Source of the DNA: Halopseudomonas oceani
GTDB taxonomy: Bacteria > Pseudomonadota > Gammaproteobacteria > Pseudomonadales > Pseudomonadaceae
Length of the DNA stretch: 64,000 nucleotides
Reading direction: 5' to 3'
Assembly (NCBI RefSeq): GCF_002903165.1
Contig: NZ_PPSK01000004.1
Coordinates: 62,001 to 126,000 of the forward strand
Below are positions 53,731 to 63,594 of the stretch, one piece after another. Made by a program: the position numbers and the translations under genes. Position 1 is the first letter of the stretch. Each line of letters begins with the position of its first letter. The notes beneath the pieces are model-generated. The model did no database searches. It was not told the DNA's origin and saw only the letters and a list, made by a program, of their open reading frames with translations.

Positions 53731-55740
53731 TTATAGGGCCTTGCCGGGTACCGACAAGCCTGGTGTGCGGCGGCGCGGTAGCCGTCGTAACAACGTTTTC
53801 AGCCGCTGGCGTAGCATCGCCGCATCCGCCTCACCGCCAGCGTATTGCTGGGCAACAAAGCAGTCGAAAAATGCCGCTATTTCAGCCTGCTGCGACGGCA
53901 AGGCACGGCTGATGCGCTGCTGCCAGTCGCGCGGCCCTTCGCCTGTCTTGGCGCCCAGTCCCAGTGGCCGCAGACGCCGATCCAGGCGCTGCCAGGCCCG
54001 CTGCGCTGGCGTCCCGGTCAGCCGCCGCGGGCGCAGCCAAATGAACGCCTGCACCAGCATGAGGCTGAACACCAGCACCAGTACAACGGCTCCTACCCGC
54101 TGCCAGTCCGCGGTACCCAACCAGCGGCGGAATAAGGCCAATTGCTCCTCTGAGCGGAAGTTCAGCACTCGCAGCTGCCACTGATAGTTCAGGTCATCCC
54201 AGCCAAGACGCAAGCTGTTAAGCCAACTGACCCCACGGTAACGCGCGCTGGACAACGGCGATTCTGCAAGAAAGCTGCCCTCCTCGCGCATTGCTTCTTC
54301 CAGGCCCCGCTCGATTCGCGTCGGCGCCACCTGGAAGGTTGGATCAAAGGCTGTCCAGCCGCTATTCGGCAGCCACGCCTCAACCCAGGCATGGGCATCA
54401 AACTGATGGACCAGCAGATACCCACCTCGCGGGTTCAACTCGCCGCCCTGATATCCCGTAACCACCCGTGCGGGAATACCTGCGGCACGCAACACAAACG
54501 CCATGGCGCCAGCATAGTGCTCACAGAAACCGCGTCGGGTGTCGAACAGGAACTCGTCGTTGGCGTGCTGCCCCAGCGCAGGGGGCTTCAGTGTGTAGTG
54601 AAAGGGCTGTTCGGCAAACTGCTGCAGCAGCGCCTGAATCAGCCCGGCATCGCTGGCATGTTCTGCTCGCAACTGCTGGGCCCAGGCACGCGCACGCGGG
54701 TCGCCGCTGGCGGGCAACTGCAGTTCGCGCTGTCGCTCCCTCGCCGACAGGCCATCCGGCTGCAATCGCGCCGCACTGTAGGATGAGGCCTCGTAGGCAA
54801 AGGTGCTGCCCAACGGCATGCGCGCGCGCAGAGTGTCGTCAGCCAGCCTTGTTACCTGTGGCGTATCACTGCTGCTGCCTCTCAAGCTGTACAACCAACT
54901 GCGGCCGCTGGGCTGGGCAATTACCTGATAATGCAGCGGGTCGCCCTCCGCCACTGTCGGTGGTGCCGCTCGCCGCTCAAGGCTCCGATCCTGCGACCAG
55001 GCCCTGCCATCGAAGCGGCTCATGGTCAGAGCACGCCAGTACAGCGTCGCGGCTGGCGGCGTCTGACCGTCAAACTGCACCCGAAACGCCAGCTCCGGCG
55101 ACTGCGCCAGATTGGCAATATCCGCCGGGGCCATGCTTTCAGACAGTCCGGTCCGCGCGCTGTTGCTGGGCAGGTTCACCGACCATAACGGCGCCAGTCG
55201 GGGAAAGAACAGAAACAGCAACAGCATCAGCGGTAGCGCCTGCAACAGCATGCCGCCGGCGTGACGCAGCGCTGCGAGCGGGTCATTACGCGCAGGGCTT
55301 TGCTGCAACCCGACCAACGCAGCAACCAGAACCAGCGAGCTGAAGCACTGGTAAAGCGCCAACGGAATACCCTGATCGAACAAAAACGCGGTGGCGACGA
55401 TGAAAAAGCCCAGATAAATCACTACCAGCGCATCGCGCGGGCTGCGCATCTCCAGCAACTTGAGCATGAACAGCAGCAGCAACAGCATCACCGTGGCATC
55501 GAGCCCGATCAGCGTGCCTTGGGTAAAAAACACCGCCAGCCCGGTCAGCAGCAGCCCGCCTACGCGCAGCAGACGCCCCGGATAGCCCCAGCGCATGCGT
55601 TGAATCTGGACCCGCCATAGCGCACACCCCAACCACAGCCCAGCTAGCCACCAGGGCAGTCGAGGCAGATGCGGCACCAGCACCACCAGCTGGGCAATCA
55701 GCAGCCAGGCAAGACTATTTCGCGGAATCAGCGCCCTCAT
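53731..55740 (-). CDS. tgpA: TgpA-type membrane transglutaminase-like protein (DUF3488)
   Basis: The 669-residue protein has about five or six N-terminal membrane helices (to about 185), then a periplasmic transglutaminase-like domain, a further helix near 565-585 and a cytosolic tail. The catalytic triad is Cys406 in RRGFCEHYAGAMAFVLRAAG, His450 in VHQFDAHAWVEAW and Asp466 in WTAFDPT. P. aeruginosa TgpA has this layout and was reported as essential. Its ATG overlaps the stop of the DUF58 gene, and the MoxR-DUF58-TgpA order is the usual operon. Confidence 0.92.
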   Translation of the reverse strand: MRALIPRNSLAWLLIAQLVVLVPHLPRLPWWLAGLWLGCALWRVQIQRMRWGYPGRLLRVGGLLLTGLAVFFTQGTLIGLDATVMLLLLLFMLKLLEMRSPRDALVVIYLGFFIVATAFLFDQGIPLALYQCFSSLVLVAALVGLQQSPARNDPLAALRHAGGMLLQALPLMLLLFLFFPRLAPLWSVNLPSNSARTGLSESMAPADIANLAQSPELAFRVQFDGQTPPAATLYWRALTMSRFDGRAWSQDRSLERRAAPPTVAEGDPLHYQVIAQPSGRSWLYSLRGSSSDTPQVTRLADDTLRARMPLGSTFAYEASSYSAARLQPDGLSARERQRELQLPASGDPRARAWAQQLRAEHASDAGLIQALLQQFAEQPFHYTLKPPALGQHANDEFLFDTRRGFCEHYAGAMAFVLRAAGIPARVVTGYQGGELNPRGGYLLVHQFDAHAWVEAWLPNSGWTAFDPTFQVAPTRIERGLEEAMREEGSFLAESPLSSARYRGVSWLNSLRLGWDDLNYQWQLRVLNFRSEEQLALFRRWLGTADWQRVGAVVLVLVFSLMLVQAFIWLRPRRLTGTPAQRAWQRLDRRLRPLGLGAKTGEGPRDWQQRISRALPSQQAEIAAFFDCFVAQQYAGGEADAAMLRQRLKTLLRRLPRRRTPGLSVPGKAL

Positions 55741-56711
55741 GTTGGCACTCCCGGTCCGTACAGTGCCAACGCACGCAGACAGCGCTCACGATGGACATCC
55801 CCCAGCGCTGGCTCGATCTGCTGTCCCGGCAGGCTCAGGCCATAGGGCCGACGATCGGTTTCCAACGCCAGCACCCAGCCAGTCATGACACCGAGGCGCT
55901 CCTCCAGATCATGTCCCGGCGCATCGCCCAGATTCAGCCACAGGCTTTGCTGCTGCGGCTCGGCGAATACCTTGCTGTGCAGCCCCTGCCCGCGTGACCA
56001 GGCGCGCCAGTCGAGCCGCCGTCGCGAGTCGCCCGGCTGGTAAGCCCGCAGGCCCTGAAAGTCGTCCACGCCTTCAACCAGCATCTGGTCCTGATCATGC
56101 TCAGCACCATCCGGCGCACTCCCCCTCGGCAGCGGGCATTTGACCGGCTTTGGATACACCAGTACCTGCCAGTCCAGATCAAGCAGACTCCATGCCTGGA
56201 ACCAGCCAAGCGGATACACGGTTTCAATACGCAGGCGCTCGAGCGGCAGCCAGCCGCGACGAAGGGTGGGATGGTAGAGCGTAACGGCCTGTTCGCCTGC
56301 AGCAGGTATGTCCACCGTATGCGTGGCGACCTCCGGCCAGCTTAGACGCAGCGCCTGATGCTCCCGCCGCATGCTGCTGAGCACCAGGCTCAGCGGAGCC
56401 TGCTCACCGGCGAACACCGGTCTGCCGCCGGTTGCCTTGAGTTGCACCCCGCCCAGATTCCGGTAGGTATGATGCAACGCTACCCAGAACAGACTGAGCA
56501 GAGTAAAGGTCAGGCCGTAGACCAGACTGTTTTGATAGTTAATGGCACCCACCAGCATGATGGCCAGCAGCAACAGGAAGGCGCCGCCGGCCTTGCTCGG
56601 AATGATGAAAATACGCCGGTGATCGAGCCGAATCTGCTGCGCCGGCGGAATACGGCGACGCAACCAACCCCGGTGCCACTGACGCAGGCGACTGCTCACC
56701 CCAACGTTCAC
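55737..56711 (-). CDS. DUF58 domain-containing protein
   Basis: From the GTG at 56711, which overlaps the MoxR stop as GTGA, the product is 324 residues. Two close membrane helices (about 45-85: AFLLLLAIMLVGAINYQNS and LTFTLLSLFWVALHH) precede the domain. The DUF58 signature YQPGDSRRRLDWRAWSRGQGLHSKVF lies in the second half. DUF58 proteins partner MoxR ATPases, often with a von Willebrand A-like fold. A second GTG at 56699 is an alternative start; both are weak. Confidence 0.85.
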   Translation of the reverse strand: MNVGVSSRLRQWHRGWLRRRIPPAQQIRLDHRRIFIIPSKAGGAFLLLLAIMLVGAINYQNSLVYGLTFTLLSLFWVALHHTYRNLGGVQLKATGGRPVFAGEQAPLSLVLSSMRREHQALRLSWPEVATHTVDIPAAGEQAVTLYHPTLRRGWLPLERLRIETVYPLGWFQAWSLLDLDWQVLVYPKPVKCPLPRGSAPDGAEHDQDQMLVEGVDDFQGLRAYQPGDSRRRLDWRAWSRGQGLHSKVFAEPQQQSLWLNLGDAPGHDLEERLGVMTGWVLALETDRRPYGLSLPGQQIEPALGDVHRERCLRALALYGPGVPT

Positions 56712-57625
56712 ACCGGCGACACCTCGGACAGCAACCAGCGCGCCAGACTGTCGCCACCATGCCCGGCCGGATCGTGGGTGGCGCGCAGACGATGGCTGAC
56801 CACCGCAGGCAATACCGCCTGCACGTCTTCGGGAATCACGTAATTGCGCTGTTCCAGCAGTGCCCAGGCGCGGGCCGCGGCCAGCAGCCCTAAACTGGCA
56901 CGTGGCGACAGCCCCCAAGCGCACGCGTCACTGTTGCGGGTGTGGTTGACCAGCCGCAGGATATAGTCGATCAGCGCGTCGCTGGCGGTAACCTGCGGCA
57001 CCAGGGCCTGCAGCGCACAGAGCTGTTCACGGCCGAGCACGGTATCGATTCCGTCCAGACGAACCCGTCGGGCATCGCCCTGCAGCAGGCTCTTCTCGGC
57101 CGCCTCGCTGGGGTAACCGAGCGACAGGCGCATCAAAAACCGATCCAGCTGCGACTCCGGCAAGGCAAAGGTGCCGGACTGGGAAACCGGGTTTTGGGTG
57201 GCGATCACGAAAAACGGATCGGGCAGCGGGCGAGTCGCCCCATCAACCGTCACCTGGCCCTCCTCCATCGCTTCGAGCAGAGCGCTTTGGCTCTTCGGGG
57301 TCGCACGGTTGATCTCGTCAGCGAGCACCAGTTCGGCAAAGATAGGGCCTGGATGAAAGACAAACTGAGCGGTATTGCGATCAAACACCGAGGTGCCCAG
57401 AATGTCGCCGGGCAGCAGGTCACTGGTGAACTGAATACGCTGATAACTCATGCCCAGTACTCTGGCGAGCGCCTGCGACAGCGTGGTCTTGCCCATGCCG
57501 GGCAGATCCTCAATCAGCAGGTGCCCCTTGGCCAAAATGCAGACCAGCGCCAACTTGATTGCCTGGGATTTGCCCAGCAGCACCTCACCTATCGCGTCCT
57601 GCGCCGCACTTAACACATCCTTCAT
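56708..57625 (-). CDS. MoxR family AAA+ ATPase
   Basis: The 305-residue protein has Walker A GMGKTTLSQ (about 43-51), Walker B LVLADEINRATPKSQSALLEAMEEGQVTVDG, sensor 1 FFVIATQNPVSQSGTFALPESQLDRFLMRLSLGYP and the lid domain with SPRASLGLLAAARAWALLEQR. MoxR ATPases act as chaperone-like remodelers with DUF58/vWA partners. The ATG at 57625 with AAGAGG upstream is preferred over a GTG two codons earlier. It leads the operon with DUF58 and tgpA. Confidence 0.93.
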   Translation of the reverse strand: MKDVLSAAQDAIGEVLLGKSQAIKLALVCILAKGHLLIEDLPGMGKTTLSQALARVLGMSYQRIQFTSDLLPGDILGTSVFDRNTAQFVFHPGPIFAELVLADEINRATPKSQSALLEAMEEGQVTVDGATRPLPDPFFVIATQNPVSQSGTFALPESQLDRFLMRLSLGYPSEAAEKSLLQGDARRVRLDGIDTVLGREQLCALQALVPQVTASDALIDYILRLVNHTRNSDACAWGLSPRASLGLLAAARAWALLEQRNYVIPEDVQAVLPAVVSHRLRATHDPAGHGGDSLARWLLSEVSPV

Positions 57626-57743
57626 GCTCACCTCTTCTCCGGGCTACCATGCCATGGTAGGTGCAAGCGCTGTTACGCGAAAGCCAAATGCAATAGCTTG
57701 TAACAGCCTGCACATCACCCATCAGGAAATCCGAGGTGGTTGA

Positions 57744-58715
57744 ATGTCGCTGTTTCGCACGATGGTCCTGCTGCTGACGAGCCTGCTGGGCGGCTGCTCG
57801 GCGCTGGCCCCGGTCAATTGGCTGGTACCCAACAGCGGCTATAAAGCTCTCACCGACCTGAGTTACGGCGAGCTGCCGCGTCAGCTGCTGGACGTGTACC
57901 TGCCGCTGGACCTGAAAGCCAACGCCCCGGTAGTGGTGTTCTATTACGGCGGCAGCTGGCGCAACGGCGAACGCGCCGACTACCGCTTTGTCGGCCAGGC
58001 GCTGGCCAGTCGCGGCATCATCACGGTGATCCCCGACTACCGACTGTATCCGGAGGTCCGCTATCCCGACTTTCTGCGCGACAGTGCCAAGGCGCTGGCC
58101 TGGGCTCGGGCTAACCAGAGCGACTGGCAAAGCTCATCCGGCCCGCTGTTCGTCATGGGCCATAGTGCCGGCGCCTATAACGCCGCCATGCTCGCGCTCG
58201 ACCCGCGCTGGCTGGCACAGGAACAGCTTGCCCCTGAGGTGCTCAGTGGCTGGATAGGCCTCGCCGGCCCCTATGACTTTCTGCCGATCATCAACCCCAA
58301 TGTGCAGCCGGTTTTCTATCATCCGCAGACACCGGTTGACTCCCAGCCACTGATCCATGCCAGTGCTGCCAGCCCGCCCGCACTGCTGCTTGCAGGGGCC
58401 GATGACAGCCTGGTTGACCCACACAACACCCGGCAACTCGCCGAGGCATTGAGAGAAAACAAGGTAGCCACGCAAAGCGCAGTGCTGAACGACATGGGGC
58501 ACATCAAAATTCTGCTCACCCTGGCAGCGCCATTTCAGGACTGGGCACCGGTGATTGAGCAGGTCAATTGCTTTGTCAGCCGGCACGGCAAGCGAGATGG
58601 CGGCCAGCGAGTCAGCACTGATTCGGCCGTCGCCTCAGGCTGCACCAACCAGGAAGAAACTGCACGAGCGAGGGAAAGCACCACAACAGCCAACGGCACA
58701 AGCCGAAAGCCCTGA
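57744..58715 (+). CDS. Lipoprotein alpha/beta hydrolase (esterase family)
   Basis: The 323-residue protein starts with a lipoprotein signal (MVLLLTSLLGGC, Cys18), so it should be lipid-anchored. It resembles the hormone-sensitive lipase/carboxylesterase group. The oxyanion part is VVVFYYGGSWRNGERADY, the nucleophile elbow MGHSAGAYN (Ser at about 138), the acid lies near LLLAGADDSLVDP, and His is in DMGHIKILL. The last 45 residues (RDGGQRVSTDSAVASGC...TSRKP) are hydrophilic and low in complexity and look like an added tail. It is divergent from the MoxR operon. Confidence 0.88.
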   Translation: MSLFRTMVLLLTSLLGGCSALAPVNWLVPNSGYKALTDLSYGELPRQLLDVYLPLDLKANAPVVVFYYGGSWRNGERADYRFVGQALASRGIITVIPDYRLYPEVRYPDFLRDSAKALAWARANQSDWQSSSGPLFVMGHSAGAYNAAMLALDPRWLAQEQLAPEVLSGWIGLAGPYDFLPIINPNVQPVFYHPQTPVDSQPLIHASAASPPALLLAGADDSLVDPHNTRQLAEALRENKVATQSAVLNDMGHIKILLTLAAPFQDWAPVIEQVNCFVSRHGKRDGGQRVSTDSAVASGCTNQEETARARESTTTANGTSRKP

Positions 58716-58771
58716 AAGAAGACCGAGCGACGCTGGAAGGAAAGGGAACGAAGAGGTTAAACGCAGAGACA

Positions 58772-58802
58772 CGATACCGGCGGACACACCCCGCCGGTAT
58801 CG
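58772..58802. terminator. Hairpin between convergent esterase and hupE genes
   Basis: CGATACCGGCGG and CCGCCGGTATCG pair over 12 bases with a seven-base loop ACACACC. It lies eight bases before the hupE stop codon and 56 bases after the esterase stop. It is suitable as a bidirectional terminator, although no T tract is present. Confidence 0.65.
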
Positions 58803-58809
58803 CAGCCAA

Positions 58810-59397
58810 TCACATGCCGACGGCCATCCCAACGCCAGCCAGGCTGATCAGCGCGCCCAGGCTGCCCATGACCACACGGGCGGCCTTGCGCTCCTGCAGC
58901 CAAAGACCACCGAACAGGCCGGCAGCATGCAGCACGGCAGTGGCCAGAGCAAAGCCCAGTGCATAGCTCAATGCGCCAGCCGATGCCGGCATTTCCGCAC
59001 CGTGGGCGTAGCCGTGGAACAGCGAGAAGCCAGCCACCAGCAGCGCGACCGGCGCGGTCTGACCGCGTTGCGCCACAACCAGCAACGCCCCCAGCACAAT
59101 CACCGAGCCAACAATGCCCAGTTCAACACCCGGCAGGTGCACACCCGCCATCGCCAACGCACCGCCCACCAGCATCACGGAAACGAACAGCAGCGGCAGC
59201 AGCCAGCGGGCAGCACCGCCCAGCTTGGCGCCGCACAGACCAACAGCCACCATCGCCAGCAGGTGATCCATGCCCATCAACGGGTGCGTGATCCCGGCGG
59301 CCAGTCCCGAGACATCATGGCCGGGGTGCGCCTGTGCCAGTCCAGGCAGCAGGGCAAGAGTGGCAATCAAGCCAAGGCGTTTGTTCAGCAGTGTCAT
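58810..59397 (-). CDS. HupE/UreJ family nickel permease
   Basis: The 195-residue protein has a signal-like first helix followed by HPGHDVSGLAAGITHPLMGMDHLLAMVAVGL. That His-rich segment with H-x-x-G-x-DH is the metal-binding signature of HupE/UreJ secondary nickel permeases. About six more helices follow, with LFHGYAHGAEMP carrying further His residues. It sits one base after ureG and probably supplies nickel for urease. The ATG at 59397 has AAGGAGCC before it. Confidence 0.92.
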   Translation of the reverse strand: MTLLNKRLGLIATLALLPGLAQAHPGHDVSGLAAGITHPLMGMDHLLAMVAVGLCGAKLGGAARWLLPLLFVSVMLVGGALAMAGVHLPGVELGIVGSVIVLGALLVVAQRGQTAPVALLVAGFSLFHGYAHGAEMPASAGALSYALGFALATAVLHAAGLFGGLWLQERKAARVVMGSLGALISLAGVGMAVGM

Positions 59398-59398
59398 G

Positions 59399-60043
59399 TC
59401 AGGCTCCTTGTTGCTGTGCAGTGTCCGGCAGAGCCTTGAGCATGCCCTGACGTACGATAAATTCGATGATCTGGTCCACGCCCTGACCACTCTTGAGATT
59501 CGAGAACACGAACGGACGCTCGCCGCGCATCTTCTTGGCGTCACGGTCCATCACATCCAGATCGGCACCAACCAGCGGGGCCAGGTCGGTCTTGTTGATG
59601 ATCAGCAGGTCGGAGCGGGTGATGCCCGGGCCGCCCTTGCGTGGAATCTTGTCGCCGGCAGACACGTCGATCACGTAGAGCGTCAGGTCCGACAGCTCGG
59701 GGCTGAAGGTTGCAGCCAGATTGTCACCGCCGCTCTCCACCAGCACCAGCTCCATGTCCGGGAAGCGTTCCTGCAATTCGGCCACCGCCGCCAGATTCAT
59801 GGACGCATCTTCGCGAATCGCGGTGTGCGGGCAGCCGCCGGTTTCTACCCCGAGAATGCGGTCTTCCGGCAGGGCCTGATGGCGCAGCAGGAAGTCGGCG
59901 TCTTCACGGGTGTAGATGTCATTGGTGATCACGCCCAGGTTGTAGTGTGGGTACAGGCGCTCGCAGAGGGTGCGAACCAGCGCGGTCTTGCCGGACCCGA
60001 CCGGTCCGCCGATGCCTACCCGCAGTGCAGGTCTGGAAGTCAT
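59399..60043 (-). CDS. ureG: Urease accessory GTPase UreG
   Basis: The 214-residue GTPase has the P-loop [20 protein letters not shown] (about 11-30), the nickel-binding CPH motif in [32 protein letters not shown] and the guanine-specific [14 protein letters not shown]. UreG hydrolyses GTP to drive nickel delivery to the urease active site, working in a complex with UreD and UreF and receiving nickel from UreE. It lies between ureF and hupE in one operon. Confidence 0.96.
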   Translation of the reverse strand: MTSRPALRVGIGGPVGSGKTALVRTLCERLYPHYNLGVITNDIYTREDADFLLRHQALPEDRILGVETGGCPHTAIREDASMNLAAVAELQERFPDMELVLVESGGDNLAATFSPELSDLTLYVIDVSAGDKIPRKGGPGITRSDLLIINKTDLAPLVGADLDVMDRDAKKMRGERPFVFSNLKSGQGVDQIIEFIVRQGMLKALPDTAQQQGA

Positions 60044-60056
60044 GTGTCAGTGCTCC

Positions 60057-60746
60057 TTAAGATCGAAACAATCGGGTGTATTGATGTTCATGGCGGGCGC
60101 TGGCAAAGGCCAGGCCCGGTAATCCTGCGCCGAGATCATCGGCTGACAGCGTGGCGGCGGTATCCACCACAGCAGGCAAATCGGGCAGCATGCGATCCAG
60201 CAACCGCTGGGCGTCGGTCTGCCCGAGCGGAATCAATTTGGTTGCGGCGCCGGTCTGGTTTTCCAGCCAGCTCCAGAGCGCACCCAGCGCCAGCGCACGA
60301 GCGCCGGTCTGCCAGTGCTGGCCGGCCATTGCCAGTGCGGTCATCAGCGCAATCGGCTCGCCCTGCGGCCATTCCATCGCCGCCGGCACCGCCAGCGACT
60401 TGAGCAGGCGCAGCAGCGCCCCGCCCTGCTGGCTGTCTTCAAGGTACAACTCTGCCGTTTCCCGGTTGGCCAGCAGCCAGTCGTTCCAGGAAAACAGCGC
60501 GCCTTCGTCATCACGCTCCAGCGCATCGTACTGGCGCAGCAGCAACGGAATATCCAGCTTCGCCAGCGAGTGACCGAGCAAACCGCCAAGCCAGTGGGCG
60601 GCACTGTCGATGTCACTCACCCAGTTCTGCTCGATGGCGTACTCCAGCCCTTGCGAGTAGGCGTAGGCACCAATCGGCAGCGCCGGACTGGCCAGCTGCA
60701 GCACACGCAGCAGGGCCAGATCAGCGACCGGGCTCACCTCAGTCAT
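60057..60746 (-). CDS. ureF: Urease accessory protein UreF
   Basis: The helical protein starts TEVSPVADLALLRVLQLASPALPIGAYAYSQGLEYAIEQNWV, the conserved UreF N-terminus. It continues with DIDSAAHWLGGLLGHSLAKLDIPLLLRQYDAL and ends with the conserved C-terminal region containing MHEHQYTRLFRS-like residues. UreF acts with UreG and UreD in assembly of the nickel centre. The start at 60746 overlaps ureE by eight bases; an ATG at 60752 is two codons further upstream. Confidence 0.93.
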   Translation of the reverse strand: MTEVSPVADLALLRVLQLASPALPIGAYAYSQGLEYAIEQNWVSDIDSAAHWLGGLLGHSLAKLDIPLLLRQYDALERDDEGALFSWNDWLLANRETAELYLEDSQQGGALLRLLKSLAVPAAMEWPQGEPIALMTALAMAGQHWQTGARALALGALWSWLENQTGAATKLIPLGQTDAQRLLDRMLPDLPAVVDTAATLSADDLGAGLPGLAFASARHEHQYTRLFRS

Positions 60747-61227
60747 GGGCATGCCCAGCGAGGCGCAGCAGCGGCGCGGCCGGCGTGGCTACGCTGTGGC
60801 TGTGGTTGTGATACGCGCCCTTCTCCGGGTTGAACGGTGCGGTGATCTGCTCGACCTCCAGTCCGAAGCCCACCAGCATGGCGTCCAGCACATGATCGCA
60901 CTGGTAGCGCAGCTCGGTCGCATGCACCTCCAGCGCCACGTGGCGGTTGCCCATGTGATACGCAGCGCGGGCCAGTTTCAGGGTGTCGTCACAAACAACG
61001 CGCGAGAGTTTTTCCGGCGCGGCGGCAATCATCAGCACACTGCCGTCTAGGCACTGCAGACGATCGCCCTGCGCCAGCACGCGACCACGGGGCAGAAACA
61101 GACCGACTTCGTCTCCGGCAACCGTTTTGGCACGCAGACGGCTGCGGGTACGCAGCTCGTAGGTCAGTTCCAGTACGTGGTCATGGGGACCGGACTCGTC
61201 CTCCAGCCAGGCATGACATTCCAGCAT
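60739..61227 (-). CDS. ureE: Urease accessory nickel chaperone UreE
   Basis: The 162-residue protein has the UreE order: LTYELRTRSRLRAKTVAGDEVGLFLPRGRVLAQGD in the N-terminal domain, then AYHMGNRHVALEV with the central nickel-binding His, and a His-containing C-terminus (YHNHSHS and AGHAHD). It delivers nickel to UreG. The His tail is shorter than in Klebsiella. AAGGAG precedes the ATG. It follows ureC directly. Confidence 0.95.
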   Translation of the reverse strand: MLECHAWLEDESGPHDHVLELTYELRTRSRLRAKTVAGDEVGLFLPRGRVLAQGDRLQCLDGSVLMIAAAPEKLSRVVCDDTLKLARAAYHMGNRHVALEVHATELRYQCDHVLDAMLVGFGLEVEQITAPFNPEKGAYHNHSHSVATPAAPLLRLAGHAHD

Positions 61228-61237
61228 CGTGCTCTCC

Positions 61238-62938
61238 TTAAAACAGGTAGTAACGCTGCGCCAATGGCAGCTCGTCAGCCGGCTCGCATAGCAGCTCAAC
61301 GCCGTCGGCCTTGACCACATAGGTCTGCGGATCGACGCTGATGTCCGGCTGATAATCGTTCAGTTTCATGTCGGCCTTGCTGATAGTGCGGGTATTGCGC
61401 ACGGCCTCAAGACGACGCTTCAGGCCCAGCTTTTCCGCCACGCCAGCATCAATCGCCGCCTGCGAGACGAAGGTCAGGCAGGTGGTGTCCATGCCCCGGC
61501 CGAAGGCGCCAAACATTGGCCGGTAATGCACCGGCTGTGGCGTCGGGATGGAGGCATTCGGATCACCCATGGGCGCCGCTGCAATGGCCCCGCCCTTGAG
61601 AATCAGGCTCGGCTTGGTGCCGAAGAACGCCGGTTTCCACAGCACCAGATCCGCCAGTTTGCCGACTTCAATTGAGCCGACCACATGACCGACGCCCATG
61701 GTGATCGCCGGGTTAATGGTGTACTTGGCGATGTAGCGTTTGACCCGCGCGTTATCGGACCAATCATCGTCGCCTTCCAGCGGGCCACGCTGGACTTTCA
61801 TCTTGTGCGCGGTCTGCCAGGTTCGGGTAATCACCTCACCAACACGGCCCATGGCCTGGGAGTCGGAGGAGATCATGCAGAAGGCGCCCAGGTCATGCAG
61901 GATATCTTCGGCGGCGATGGTCTCGCGGCGAATACGTGAATCGGCGAAGGCCACATCTTCGGCGATGGCCGGATCGAGATGGTGGCAGACCATCAGCATG
62001 TCGAGGTGCTCGTCGACCGTGTTGATGGTGTAGGGCCGCGTCGGGTTGGTCGAGGACGGCAGTACGTTGGATTCGCCGCAGGCCTTGATGATGTCCGGCG
62101 CGTGACCGCCACCGGCACCTTCGGTGTGGTAGGTGTGAATCACCCGACCGTTGATGGCCGCCAGGGTGTCTTCAACAAAGCCTGATTCGTTCAGGGTGTC
62201 GGTATGGATCGCCACCTGTACGTCGAATGCATCGGCCACGCTCAGGCAGCAGTCGATGGCCGCCGGGGTGGTGCCCCAGTCTTCGTGCAGTTTCATGCCC
62301 ATGGCACCGGCCTGAATCTGCTCTTCCAGCGGGTCCGGCAGACTGGCGTTGCCCTTGCCGAGAAAGCCCAGGTTCATCGGAAAGCATTCGGCCGACTGCA
62401 GCATCTTGCCGATGTGCCAGGCACCCGGCGTACAGGTCGTCGCGTTGGTGCCGGTGGCCGGGCCGGTACCGCCACCGATCATGGTGGTCACACCGGACAT
62501 CAGCGCCTCATCAATCTGCTGCGGGCAGATAAAGTGAATATGCGCATCAATGCCGCCAGCGGTAAGGATCATGCCCTCACCGGCGATCACCTCGGTGCTC
62601 GGCCCGACGATGATGTCGATGCCGGGCTGGATGTCCGGGTTGCCGGCCTTGCCGATCGCCTGGATGTTGCCATCCTTGATCGCCACGTCGGCCTTGATGA
62701 CGCCCCACCAATCGACGATTAGGGCGTTGGTGATGACGGTATCCGGCGTCTCGGCGCGGGTACGCTGGCTTTGCCCCATGCCATCACGGATGACCTTGCC
62801 ACCACCGAATTTCACTTCTTCGCCGTAGCGGGTCAGGTCCTTCTCGACGCTGATCCACAGCTCAGTATCACCGAGGCGAACGCGGTCGCCGGTGGTTGGG
62901 CCGTACATTTCCGCATAGGCCTGTCTGCTGATTTCCAT
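61238..62938 (-). CDS. ureC: Urease alpha subunit
   Basis: The 566-residue catalytic subunit has the nickel ligands His133 and His135 in [14 protein letters not shown], the carbamylated Lys216 in [17 protein letters not shown] (with His218), His residues of the [14 protein letters not shown] and [12 protein letters not shown] segments, and the flap Cys in [10 protein letters not shown]. It hydrolyses urea to ammonia and carbamate with UreA and UreB. All known active-site segments are present, so the enzyme should be active. Confidence 0.98.
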   Translation of the reverse strand: MEISRQAYAEMYGPTTGDRVRLGDTELWISVEKDLTRYGEEVKFGGGKVIRDGMGQSQRTRAETPDTVITNALIVDWWGVIKADVAIKDGNIQAIGKAGNPDIQPGIDIIVGPSTEVIAGEGMILTAGGIDAHIHFICPQQIDEALMSGVTTMIGGGTGPATGTNATTCTPGAWHIGKMLQSAECFPMNLGFLGKGNASLPDPLEEQIQAGAMGMKLHEDWGTTPAAIDCCLSVADAFDVQVAIHTDTLNESGFVEDTLAAINGRVIHTYHTEGAGGGHAPDIIKACGESNVLPSSTNPTRPYTINTVDEHLDMLMVCHHLDPAIAEDVAFADSRIRRETIAAEDILHDLGAFCMISSDSQAMGRVGEVITRTWQTAHKMKVQRGPLEGDDDWSDNARVKRYIAKYTINPAITMGVGHVVGSIEVGKLADLVLWKPAFFGTKPSLILKGGAIAAAPMGDPNASIPTPQPVHYRPMFGAFGRGMDTTCLTFVSQAAIDAGVAEKLGLKRRLEAVRNTRTISKADMKLNDYQPDISVDPQTYVVKADGVELLCEPADELPLAQRYYLF

Positions 62939-62960
62939 TGTTCGCTTCTCCCAGATCTGC

Positions 62961-63266
62961 TCAGAGACTGCCCATGACGTCGCCACGGAAGCCATAGACC
63001 TTGCGCTCACCCGCCAGCGCCACCAGTTCTACCTCGCGGCTCTGCCCCGGTTCAAAGCGCACCGCGGTGCCGGCGGCGATGTTGAGACGAAAGCCTCGCG
63101 CCGCATCGCGATCAAACTGCAGCGCCGGGTTAGTCTCGGCAAAGTGGTAATGGGAGCCGACCTGCACCGGACGATCACCGCTGTTAGCGACGCTGATCAC
63201 CAGTGTTTCGCGCCCTTCGTTCAGTTGCAGCACGCCGGGCCGGGTCTGCACTTCTCCTGGAATCAT
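62961..63266 (-). CDS. ureB: Urease beta subunit
   Basis: The 101-residue subunit starts [22 protein letters not shown] and continues [57 protein letters not shown], the full UreB pattern, ending [10 protein letters not shown]. The ATG at 63266 matches the family start. It lies between ureA and ureC and is required for the trimeric enzyme. Confidence 0.97.
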   Translation of the reverse strand: MIPGEVQTRPGVLQLNEGRETLVISVANSGDRPVQVGSHYHFAETNPALQFDRDAARGFRLNIAAGTAVRFEPGQSREVELVALAGERKVYGFRGDVMGSL

Positions 63267-63276
63267 GACGGGCTCC

Positions 63277-63579
63277 TCAGGGAATCGGGTTATGGACGGT
63301 GACCAGCTTGGTGCCGTCCGGGAAAGTGGCTTCGACCTGCACCTCGGCCAACAGCTCCGGCACACCGGGCATGACCTGCTCGCGGGTCAGCAGCGTGCGG
63401 CCATAACTCATCATCTCGGCCACGCTGCGACCATCGCGCGCGCCTTCCATGATGGCGGCGCTGATATAGGCCATCGACTCGGGGTAGTTCAGCTTTACGC
63501 CACGGGCCAGCCGGCGCTCGGCCAGCAGCGCGGCGGTAAACAGCAGCAGCTTGTCTTTCTCGCGGGGTGTCAGCTCCAT
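63277..63579 (-). CDS. ureA: Urease gamma subunit
   Basis: The 100-residue subunit starts [41 protein letters not shown] and has [28 protein letters not shown] at the end, as in all separate UreA proteins. It is not fused to UreB. The ureB start follows after ten bases. Confidence 0.97.
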   Translation of the reverse strand: MELTPREKDKLLLFTAALLAERRLARGVKLNYPESMAYISAAIMEGARDGRSVAEMMSYGRTLLTREQVMPGVPELLAEVQVEATFPDGTKLVTVHNPIP

Positions 63580-63594
63580 GAAGAGGGCTCCATC

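Noticed and set aside
59270-60403. Plus-strand frame of 377 codons across ureG and ureF
   Set aside because: It is antisense to two recognised urease accessory genes with intact motifs.
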